5,730 bases of DNA from Holophagales bacterium (GTDB taxonomy: Bacteria > Acidobacteriota > Holophagae > Holophagales > Holophagaceae), in NCBI GenBank assembly GCA_031256155.1, contig JAIRRD010000146.1, forward strand, positions 1 through 5,730. The letters are read 5' to 3'. The translations under genes were made by a program, and so were the position numbers. Shown here one piece after another: positions 1 to 5,730 of the stretch; position 1 is the first letter of the stretch, and each line of letters begins with the position of its first letter. Under the pieces are notes generated by a model. It did not search any database. It was not told the DNA's origin and saw nothing but the letters and a program-made list of their open reading frames with translations.

Positions 1-559
1 GGCTGGAACCAATGTACTGAGCCAGTTCTTCCTGCCTCTCTTTGAATTCTACAAAATCTTTATCTGGCATTAAATCGTAGCGTTCGGTAATCAACTGAGC
101 TACTCGTTCAGGAACGCTGCGCAGGCTTATGGTTTCTACCAATGGCACAAGATGCTTGATTTTTGCAGCTAGATGGCGAAGCATGACTTCAGAAACAATG
201 GGGTTTTTATAGACCATCTTGCGTAAAACATTAGGGGGTATAAGCCAGCACTCTGTATTTCCCCTAGCTTCAGCGTTAGAAACAGCTACACCATCGCTAA
301 AAACCTGAACTTCACCTATACATTGACCGGGCCTCAGGATATCTAGTACTTGAATTTTCCCTTGTCCAACGGAGCGGAATATTTTAAAAGCGCCTTTAGA
401 GACAACAAAAACGCCAGGCATTTTTTCCCCTTGGGAAAAAATAGTCGCTCCGCTTGAATAATTACGTATTTCACTCAAGCCAGACAATTCCTCAGCCTCC
501 GCCACAGGCAGTTCCGACAGAAAGCTACGCTTCCCATGATTAGCGTTTGGATAATTCAT
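1..559 (-). CDS. Crp/Fnr-family transcriptional regulator, 3' end outside window
   Basis: The first 186 codons of a Crp/Fnr-type regulator read from an ATG at 559 and leave the window at position 1 without a stop. An N-terminal cyclic-nucleotide-binding-like beta-roll spans about residues 14-115, with SSGATIFSQGEKMPG at 35-49, VVSKGAFKIF at 52-61 and IGEVQVF at 81-87. The dimerisation helix covers about 118-160 and contains ISLRSVPERVAQLI. A helix-turn-helix begins at about 173 (ERQEELAQYIGSS), where the sequence is cut. Family members bind DNA as dimers after sensing a ligand or redox state. The effector cannot be told here. Only two cysteines (80 and 104) are visible and there is no N-terminal Fnr-type cysteine cluster, so an oxygen-sensing FeS Fnr is unlikely. 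The gene is divergent from rplU. The start has only a weak upstream GGA, and a promoter lies just upstream. The family call is firm; the regulon is unknown. Confidence 0.9.
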   Translation of the reverse strand, partial: MNYPNANHGKRSFLSELPVAEAEELSGLSEIRNYSSGATIFSQGEKMPGVFVVSKGAFKIFRSVGQGKIQVLDILRPGQCIGEVQVFSDGVAVSNAEARGNTECWLIPPNVLRKMVYKNPIVSEVMLRHLAAKIKHLVPLVETISLRSVPERVAQLITERYDLMPDKDFVEFKERQEELAQYIGSS

Positions 560-583
560 AGAAAAATGTCCGACATCTTGTTG

Positions 584-611
584 ATTATAAACAAGCTTTA
601 AGTAATTTCAA
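584..611 (-). promoter_or_regulatory. Sigma70-type promoter of the Crp/Fnr-family gene
   Basis: On the minus strand, TTGAAA (611-606) is followed after a 16-nt spacer by a perfect TATAAT (589-584). Transcription should start near 577, leaving a 5' leader of only about 18 nt before the ATG at 559. An ATG at 576 sits almost at the predicted start site and opens a six-codon frame whose stop overlaps the regulator start. This is a motif match only, with no experimental support. Confidence 0.6.
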
Positions 612-674
612 ACTCCAAGTTGTACGCCTGCCCATCCCTTTCGCCGTCCGCTACAAAGTTGCGTTCTGCTTTAT

Positions 675-826
675 TATAGCGGTTCAACTTACGGCTCCCC
701 GCTACCCGCCTGTGACGGCTCGCTTCACTCTCGGCGCATCTTAAGCATTTTGCGCTTGCGATGCTCTCTTTGCGGCAAGCAAATCCCAGCTTAGAGCAGT
801 TTACCTTCTCAAAGGGAATTGCTATA
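675..826 (-). repeat. Probable degenerate member of the intergenic palindromic repeat family
   Basis: The segment is bounded by inverted TATAGC ends: TATAGCGGTTCAACT at 675-689, and GGAATTGCTATA at 815-826, which reads TATAGCAATTCC on the other strand. The left end matches the first hairpin arm of the arrays at 3182 and 5547. On the minus strand, GGGATTTGCTTGC (787-775) matches the second hairpin of the array at 5584-5596 in 12 of 13 positions. A stretch starting AGGCGGG and ending GCCGTAA (711-689) resembles the core at 5621-5642. The modules are in the same family but in opposite orientation and less palindromic, so this is an older or divergent copy. Boundaries are approximate. Confidence 0.45.
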
Positions 827-895
827 TAGAAAATAATTCTTGAAAGCTGAAAAATTTTGTGCCAATCTGTAATGCCTTTGTCGGTGCTCCGCAAG

Positions 896-935
896 TGCGT
901 AATTTTACGCCGCCCGACCTCCTTTGGAGATTTTT
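896..935 (+). promoter_or_regulatory. rplU leader: hairpin plus anti-SD-like segment facing the RBS
   Basis: A small palindrome, GCGTA-ATTT-TACGC (897-910), is followed by ACCTCCTTT (917-925) and then the Shine-Dalgarno GGAG (926-929), six bases before the rplU ATG at 936. CTCC (919-922) can fold back on GGAG with a three-base loop and hide the ribosome-binding site. The nine bases ACCTCCTTT are also the conserved 3' tail of bacterial 16S rRNA. Ribosomal-protein operons are often controlled through leader structures. A role here is inference, and the four-pair stem is weak on its own. Confidence 0.4.
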
Positions 936-1247
936 ATGTACGCAGTGATTAGAACAGGCGGTAAACAGTACCGCGTTGAAGAAGGTGATATCCTCCGCGT
1001 GGAGCGGCTGGATGTTGAACCTAAAAATACTTTTTCTTTTGATCAGGTTCTGTTTTTGGAGCGGGACGGTAATGTGGCTATCGGCCGTCCTGTGCTTGCC
1101 GGGGCGTCTGTTGAGGCTGAGGTCATACGACACGCTCGTGCGAAAAAGATCGTTATCTTCAAGAGCCACCGCATGAAGACATATCGCCGGACTCAGGGAC
1201 ACCGTCAAGGTTTTACTGAAGTCCGTATCAAGGGCATTAAGGGTTAA
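936..1247 (+). CDS. rplU: 50S ribosomal protein L21
   Basis: This 103-residue protein has the usual L21 length. It opens with MYAVIRTGGKQYRVEEGD, the typical L21 N-terminus, and ends with the 23S-binding signature KTYRRTQGHRQGFTEVRI at about 82-99. L21 is a 50S protein that binds 23S rRNA. The ATG at 936 is preferred over an in-frame TTG at 924 because GGAG (926-929) sits at ideal spacing and the protein then aligns with the family start. It is the first gene of the rplU-rpmA-obgE-nadD run, 18 nt before rpmA. The leader may fold over the ribosome-binding site. Confidence 0.97.
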   Translation: MYAVIRTGGKQYRVEEGDILRVERLDVEPKNTFSFDQVLFLERDGNVAIGRPVLAGASVEAEVIRHARAKKIVIFKSHRMKTYRRTQGHRQGFTEVRIKGIKG

Positions 1248-1265
1248 AGAAAGCGAGGTTCTGTC

Positions 1266-1529
1266 ATGGCTCATAAAAAAGGTGTTGGTTCCAGTAGAAA
1301 TGGCCGTGAATCTCAGGCGAAGCGCCTTGGAGTCAAGGCTTTTGGAGGTGAACTGGTTTCTGCCGGTTCTATTCTGGTGCGCCAGCGTGGCACTAAATTT
1401 AAAAAGGGCGTCAATGTGGGTATGGGTACTGATCACACTTTGTTCGCCAAAATCACAGGAAAAGTCAGGTTCCAGAACAAAGGTCAGCACGGCAGGTTTA
1501 TTCACATTGACCCTGTTGAAGCGTGTTAG
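1266..1529 (+). CDS. rpmA: 50S ribosomal protein L27
   Basis: This 87-residue protein is full length for L27. It begins [16 protein letters not shown], so the glycine-rich N-terminal tail that reaches the peptidyl-transferase centre follows the initiator directly. There is no cleavable N-terminal extension of the Firmicute kind. The family signature [20 protein letters not shown] is at about 40-59. GAGG (1255-1258) lies seven bases before the ATG. The gene follows rplU by 18 nt, the usual order. Its TAG stop (1527-1529) is in the same frame as the downstream obgE and only nine bases before it. Confidence 0.97.
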   Translation: MAHKKGVGSSRNGRESQAKRLGVKAFGGELVSAGSILVRQRGTKFKKGVNVGMGTDHTLFAKITGKVRFQNKGQHGRFIHIDPVEAC

Positions 1530-3180
<1,651 letters not shown>

Positions 3181-3205
<25 letters not shown>

Positions 3206-3287
3206 ACTGCTGTGTCATGATTTGTTTGCAAATCCTGGCCTGTATTGCTTGCGGGTGGGCTTTACTCGCCTTTAAGCGAGCAATACA
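3181..3287 (+). repeat. Three-hairpin intergenic repeat array (copy A)
   Basis: Three consecutive palindromes share order and sequence with the array at 5545-5658. Hairpin 1 pairs AGCAGTTCAACT (3182-3193) with AGTTAAACTGCT (3200-3211), with one mismatch. Hairpin 2 is GATTTG-TTTG-CAAATC (3219-3234). Hairpin 3 pairs TGTATTGCTTGC (3241-3252) with GCGAGCAATACA (3276-3287), with one G-U pair, and encloses the 17-nt core GGTGGGCTTTACTCGCC (3254-3270), itself a small hairpin. It overlaps the 3' end of nadD and fills most of the nadD-rsfS gap. No T-run follows hairpin 3, so this does not look like an ordinary terminator. In the transcript it could stabilise or separate the two messages. Confidence 0.7.
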
Positions 3288-3336
3288 ACTGAAAATGGCT
3301 ATACCTTGAATTTTTAACCTGATCCCGGGAGGTTCG

Positions 3337-3699
3337 ATGCCCCTTGATGAACGATTGGCCTGTGTTGTTGAAGCCGCCAGATCGAAAAAAGCCAGGCAAA
3401 TACGTCTGATTGATGTGCAAAATGTTGCCAGCTTCGCGGATATTTTCGCATTCATGAGTGGTAGCAGTGACCGTCAGAACAGGGCTATCGCTGAGGCTAT
3501 CTTTGAGGCGCTAAGGGAGCATGGTGAGCGCCCTGTGTCACAGGAGGGCGATGCGGCGGGTGACTGGATTCTCATGGACTATGGGGATTTGATTGTTCAT
3601 GTGATGAATGAGAATACGCGTAACTACTACAAACTTGAGGATCTCTGGAAAATGGGACGCGAGATGGAACTGCCGCCTGATCCGGCTGATCGGCAGTGA
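3337..3699 (+). CDS. rsfS: Ribosomal silencing factor RsfS (Iojap family)
   Basis: This 120-residue protein has the RsfS/DUF143 pattern: the helix ERLACVVEAARSKKARQIRLIDV (5-27), then FADIFAFMSGSSDRQNRAIAEAI (33-55), and the conserved GDWILMDYGDLIVHVM (75-90) followed by YYKLEDLW (97-104). RsfS binds L14 on the 50S subunit and blocks joining with 30S when nutrients are scarce. GGGAGG (3327-3332) stands four bases before the ATG, strong though slightly close. It follows nadD, the usual neighbour, but after 131 nt of repeat rather than tightly. I see no clear promoter of its own, so read-through from upstream is likely. A hairpin with a T-run follows at 3725. Confidence 0.95.
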   Translation: MPLDERLACVVEAARSKKARQIRLIDVQNVASFADIFAFMSGSSDRQNRAIAEAIFEALREHGERPVSQEGDAAGDWILMDYGDLIVHVMNENTRNYYKLEDLWKMGREMELPPDPADRQ

Positions 3700-3720
3700 A
3701 TGGCGATGGTCGGCGCTGTG

Positions 3721-3773
3721 GCGGTTCCATATCAAAATCACGTTCCGCTATTTTGATATGGAAGTTTTTGGGG
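3721..3773 (+). repeat. 53-bp hairpin repeat, copy 1
   Basis: This 53-bp stretch matches 5461-5513 at 46 of 53 positions without gaps. In this copy the palindrome TTCCATATCAAAAT / ATTTTGATATGGAA (3725-3738 and 3750-3763) is perfect over 14 bp around an 11-nt loop, CACGTTCCGCT. Both copies then read GAAGTTTTTGGGG. It lies between rsfS and the convergent tRNA gene. Confidence 0.75.
3725..3770 (+). terminator. Probable terminator of the rplU-rsfS operon
   Basis: A perfect 14-bp stem with an 11-nt loop begins 25 nt after the rsfS stop and is followed by GTTTTTG, as expected for an intrinsic terminator on the plus strand. The stem is AT-rich and the T-run is short, so efficiency is uncertain. The same element recurs at 5461, where no gene ends, so termination may be a secondary use of a dispersed repeat. 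On the minus strand, for the converging tRNA transcript, no U-run follows the stem. Confidence 0.5.
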
Positions 3774-3787
3774 CAGCCCTAAATTAA

Positions 3788-3864
3788 TGGTGGTCCCGGA
3801 GCGATTCGAACGCCCGACCGCCAGATTCGTAGTCTGATGCTCTATCCAGCTGAGCTACGGGACC
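3788..3864 (-). tRNA. tRNA-Arg (anticodon ACG), CCA encoded
   Basis: The minus strand folds as a complete cloverleaf of 77 nt. The acceptor stem is GGTCCCG / CGGGACC, the D stem GCTC / GAGC, and the anticodon stem TCAGA / TCTGG with loop CTACGAA. The variable loop is CGGTC, and the T arm GGGCG-TTCGAAT-CGCTC. The discriminator is A, followed by a genomic CCA (3790-3788). The anticodon ACG (3830-3828) is the usual arginine tRNA whose A34 is deaminated to inosine to read CGU, CGC and CGA. A promoter lies immediately upstream. There is no integrase or duplicated 3' end in the window to suggest use as an integration site. Confidence 0.96.
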
Positions 3865-3878
3865 AGTGGCTGGTTACT

Positions 3879-3906
3879 ATTCTATCTTATTTTGTAATGA
3901 TGTCCA
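3879..3906 (-). promoter_or_regulatory. Promoter of tRNA-Arg
   Basis: On the minus strand TGGACA (3906-3901), a 16-nt spacer and TAGAAT (3884-3879) each match the sigma70 consensus at five of six positions. The predicted start is near 3872, about eight bases before the tRNA 5' end. The -35 box begins nine bases after the bactofilin stop. The tRNA can therefore be transcribed alone or by read-through from the bactofilin gene, since no terminator is visible between them. Confidence 0.6.
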
Positions 3907-3914
3907 GTGGTTGC

Positions 3915-4310
3915 CTATTTTTTTTGAGCCTTGTCTGCCTGACTCTGTAAACCTTGGGGCTTTGTGTAACCACGCCTGACGCAGGTGCCCTGCAATGTCC
4001 CGCCTTCGTCAACAACTAGTGAGCCGACTTCGGCTTCGCCCTCAAGGCATCCGGTGCCATGAATTTCAAGACACTCGGATATGCGGAAAATACCTTCCAC
4101 GTACCCGGTGACTATAAGATGCTTGGCGTGTATCGTGCCTTTGACTACTCCAGTCGCAGCTACCGTGACTTCGCCCTCTGAATAAACAACACCTTCCAGC
4201 CCACCTTCAATCCTGAGGGCTTCCGAACCTGCGTGAATCTCGCCCTTCCAAAGACTGCTACGACTGAGTATCGATATGACAGAAGTTGAGTTGTCAAAGC
4301 TTTTTTTCAT
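3915..4310 (-). CDS. Bactofilin-family cytoskeletal protein
   Basis: This 131-residue protein has a bactofilin (DUF583) core at about 18-112. It is a run of short, glycine-punctuated beta-strands (WKGEIHAGSEALRIEGGLEG, TGVVKGTIHAKHLIVTGYVEG, CLEIHGTGCLEGEAEVGSLVV) that in the family wind into a right-handed beta-helix and polymerise without nucleotide. The N-terminus (1-17) and the Lys/Gln-rich C-terminus (115-131) are non-repetitive tails, as usual. GGAG (4320-4317) lies six bases before the ATG. It follows the M23 peptidase gene by 32 nt on the same strand and is probably cotranscribed. Bactofilins next to M23 peptidases are known partners in cell-shape control. That role is inference here. 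Confidence 0.92.
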   Translation of the reverse strand: MKKSFDNSTSVISILSRSSLWKGEIHAGSEALRIEGGLEGVVYSEGEVTVAATGVVKGTIHAKHLIVTGYVEGIFRISECLEIHGTGCLEGEAEVGSLVVDEGGTLQGTCVRRGYTKPQGLQSQADKAQKK

Positions 4311-4342
4311 CCTGGGCTCCGAATAACGGGCGTTGCCTCAAC

Positions 4343-5305
4343 TTATTTTAAACCAGCCAGCCACTGGCGTTGAAGGCGTAAATAGGGTTTAGGGTCAACT
4401 GGGGTTCCGTTCTTTCTTACTTCGTAATGCAGATGGGGGCCTGTGGTCCTGCCTGAATTACCCATAAGACCGATTATGTGTCCGCGCCCTACTTTGTCGC
4501 CTTCACGAACATAAGCGGTCCGTAAGTGCGCGTACAGGGTTTCTAACTCTTTGGTATGGCTGATTATTACTGTCAAACCATAATTCTCAAGAAACTTTAC
4601 GGTCGTTATTACGCCGTTGGCGGTTGCCTGTATTGGGGTGCCGGGCGCGTTGCTTATGTCTATTCCGGTGTGATAACTCATTACGCCATCGCCGCCTGTG
4701 TTTGCACGGTAAAAGGGATTGATGCGTGTGCCGAATCCAGAACTGATGTGACCGACCGTTGGCTCAACGGCTGGGGTGTGATATGAGCGTAAGATAATCG
4801 GAGCCATGTGGGTCTGAAGTGCTTTTAGACGGTCGTTGGCTGCGTCAAGTTCGCTTTTTAAAGCGTTTGCTTTGTTTGATGTTGATGAATCAGAGTCGTC
4901 ATCGCTCTTGATTTCAGAGCCGACCTTTAAATCTGCGGCGGCGCGAGGGTCTATTTTCTTCATCAGGTCTTGAACAAGGGCATACAGATTGTCTAGCTCC
5001 TGCTGTAAGCCGTTGGCCTGCTCCAGACTCTCACGAAGCTGCTCTTGCTGCTGCTTCGTCTCTTCCTCAAGAGCGTTAAAACTCATTAACTTTTTGGTGG
5101 CCCACAATCCGTATCCGCTACCGCTGATAGCAGTGATGCCAATTATGAAAGTGATCCCAAAAACCCAAAAAACAATCTTACGGCGCACAGTTAGCTTAAA
5201 GGTGCGTTGAGTAAACACAACCATGAAAGTCAGTAAGCTGTCTGGGTAGGGCTGATTCGTACGAATCGCTACCTGAGAGCGCGATTTCCTAAACATGTGT
5301 ATCAT
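4343..5305 (-). CDS. Membrane-anchored M23 (LytM-type) peptidoglycan endopeptidase
   Basis: From the ATG at 5305 the protein has 320 residues. A basic cytoplasmic stretch leads to one transmembrane helix (about 44-69, KIVFWVFGITFIIGITAISG), then a periplasmic coiled coil (79-119, rich in E, Q and L), an acidic-serine linker (about 134-143), a second short coil, and the M23 domain. Zinc ligands are visible: HTGID (H212, D216) and PHLHYEV (H291, H293), with H260 in YAHL. These ligands are intact, so it is likely active, cutting peptide cross-links in the wall. No start has a good Shine-Dalgarno. Alternatives are TTG 5323, ATG 5296 and ATG 5224, the last just before the membrane helix. The bactofilin gene follows 32 nt downstream, which suggests localisation by it. 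Confidence 0.9.
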   Translation of the reverse strand: MIHMFRKSRSQVAIRTNQPYPDSLLTFMVVFTQRTFKLTVRRKIVFWVFGITFIIGITAISGSGYGLWATKKLMSFNALEEETKQQQEQLRESLEQANGLQQELDNLYALVQDLMKKIDPRAAADLKVGSEIKSDDDSDSSTSNKANALKSELDAANDRLKALQTHMAPIILRSYHTPAVEPTVGHISSGFGTRINPFYRANTGGDGVMSYHTGIDISNAPGTPIQATANGVITTVKFLENYGLTVIISHTKELETLYAHLRTAYVREGDKVGRGHIIGLMGNSGRTTGPHLHYEVRKNGTPVDPKPYLRLQRQWLAGLK

Positions 5306-5358
5306 GCTAACGTATTTCGTCAAAAATTTGTAGGATAAAAATCAAAAAAAATTTACCG

Positions 5359-5386
5359 ATTTTACGCACGAGTCCTTGAAGTTCAG
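5359..5386 (-). promoter_or_regulatory. Weak candidate promoter for the M23-bactofilin pair
   Basis: On the minus strand CTGAAC (5386-5381), 16 nt and TAAAAT (5364-5359) give a good -10 and a poor -35. The start would be near 5352, about 47 nt before the chosen ATG. The region is AT-rich and other choices are possible. Confidence 0.25.
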
Positions 5387-5460
5387 TAATAGCAAGGTTC
5401 TGTGCTATGATTTGATGATTTCGTTTTTAAAAAAAATATTTGACATCGGTGATATTCATA

Positions 5461-5513
5461 GCAATTCCACATCAAAATCGCGTTCCGCAATTTCGATATT
5501 GAAGTTTTTGGGG
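5461..5513 (+). repeat. 53-bp hairpin repeat, copy 2
   Basis: It matches 3721-3773 at 46 of 53 positions with no indel, including the loop CGTTCCGC and the tail GAAGTTTTTGGGG. Several stem positions differ on one side only, so the hairpin is imperfect here. It lies in the gap upstream of the M23 gene with no plus-strand gene ending nearby, which argues that the unit is a dispersed repeat rather than a dedicated terminator. Its left flank, ATAGCAATTCC (5458-5468), also occurs inverted at 815-825. Confidence 0.75.
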
Positions 5514-5544
5514 AAATTTCCAACTCATATAGCTATTTTCGCTC

Positions 5545-5688
5545 GCATAGCGGTTTAACTTATTGTAGTTAAACCGCTATGCCGGGATTCGCTTGCGAAT
5601 CCCGGCCGCTCATAGTCCATAGGCGGGCTTGACTCGCCGTAAATGGACTATGAAAGCGCAAATTGCTATTGCTCGCTTACAAGCAATA
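5545..5688 (+). repeat. Hairpin repeat array (copy B) with extra palindrome
   Basis: There are four consecutive palindromes. Hairpin 1 has a perfect 16-bp stem (5545-5560 with 5567-5582; arm GCATAGCGGTTTAACT, loop TATTGT). Hairpin 2 has a perfect 11-bp stem (GCCGGGATTCG, loop CTTG, 5581-5606). Hairpin 3 pairs TCATAGTCCAT (5610-5620) with ATGGACTATGA (5643-5653), plus CGC/GCG beyond a two-base bulge. It encloses the core GGCGGGCTTGACTCGCC (5622-5638). The fourth pairs TATTGCT (5667-5673) with AGCAATA (5682-5688). Hairpins 1 to 3 keep the order of copy A at 3181-3287, with matching sequence in hairpins 1 and 2 and the core but a different outer stem in hairpin 3. Confidence 0.75.
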
Positions 5689-5730
5689 CGCGGTCATTTT
5701 GATTCCCATAATTTTGTCTCTCGACAGACT

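Larger units (their letters stand above)
560..935. other. Divergent intergenic region between crp-like gene and rplU
   Basis: This 376-bp gap holds the regulator promoter at its left end, a repeat-like segment in the middle (about 675-826) and the rplU leader at its right end. A minus-strand open frame crosses 598-894. It starts with TTG, has no internal methionine and overlaps both the repeat and the promoter, so I do not call it a gene. I found no convincing promoter for rplU. The best guess is TGTAAT at 868-873 with a poor CTGAAA at 847-852 and only a 15-nt spacer. Confidence 0.6.
5306..5730. other. Gene-free, repeat-rich region upstream of the M23 gene
   Basis: No convincing gene is seen in these 425 bp. 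The part nearest the M23 gene (5306-5460) is AT-rich, with A and T runs, and should hold that gene's promoter. From 5461 onward it is a succession of palindromic repeats related to those at 3181-3287 and 3721-3773. A 60-codon plus-strand frame (5376-5558) is partly made of the 53-bp repeat and has no ribosome-binding site, so it is not called. The last about 40 bp (5690-5730) show nothing recognisable. Confidence 0.6.

Noticed and set aside
598..894. 98-codon minus-strand open frame in the divergent gap
   Set aside because: TTG start, no internal methionine, no known domain, and it overlaps a repeat-like segment and the regulator's promoter. Kept only as a point to check.
3863..3910. CCAGTGG direct repeat flanking the tRNA promoter (3863-3869 and 3904-3910), considered as an attachment or operator site
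   Set aside because: Only seven bases, one copy overlapping the tRNA 5' end, and no integrase or element between them. Probably chance.
5440..5445. Perfect TTGACA, considered as a -35 box reading rightward
   Set aside because: No acceptable -10 hexamer occurs at 15-19 nt and no plus-strand gene follows in the window.
5376..5558. 60-codon plus-strand open frame
   Set aside because: About half of it is the 53-bp repeat, and it has no ribosome-binding site and no recognisable domain.

Overview
The window looks like chromosomal DNA from a Gram-negative bacterium with moderate GC. The ribosomal proteins, the divergent Crp/Fnr regulator and the bactofilin/M23 pair would fit a deltaproteobacterium of the Desulfovibrio type. 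That assignment is inference from gene content and style, not from a search.

Layout. On the left (1-559, minus strand) is the 5' part of a Crp/Fnr-family regulator that runs off the window edge inside its helix-turn-helix. A divergent 376-bp gap follows (560-935). It holds the regulator's promoter, a repeat-like segment and the leader of the next operon. The plus strand then carries rplU (L21), rpmA (L27), obgE (ribosome-assembly GTPase), nadD (NAD biosynthesis) and, after a 131-nt gap full of hairpins, rsfS (ribosome silencing factor). This is the widespread ribosome-biogenesis/NAD cluster, here without the proB/proA genes that often sit between obg and nadD. A hairpin with a short T-run closes it. 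On the minus strand lie a tRNA-Arg(ACG) with encoded CCA and its own promoter, a bactofilin, and a membrane-anchored M23 (LytM-type) peptidoglycan endopeptidase. The last 425 bp contain no convincing gene but are rich in repeats.

How the genes work together. L21, L27, ObgE and RsfS all act on the 50S subunit: two are structural proteins, one is an assembly GTPase and one is an anti-association factor. NadD supplies NAD+. The bactofilin and the M23 peptidase probably form a cell-shape or wall-remodelling pair, with the bactofilin polymer positioning the peptidase.

The most unusual content is non-coding. The gaps contain a mosaic of palindromic modules that recur within the window. One is a 53-bp hairpin repeat (3721-3773 and 5461-5513). 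Another is a three-hairpin array (3181-3287 and 5545-5658). In that array the same 17-bp REP-like core sits inside two different palindromes, and one of those palindromes also occurs without the core at 5667-5688, as if cores insert into hairpin loops. One array starts inside nadD and supplies the last residues and stop codon of that gene. The rplU leader also carries a 9-nt match to the 16S anti-Shine-Dalgarno tail, placed to pair with the rplU ribosome-binding site.
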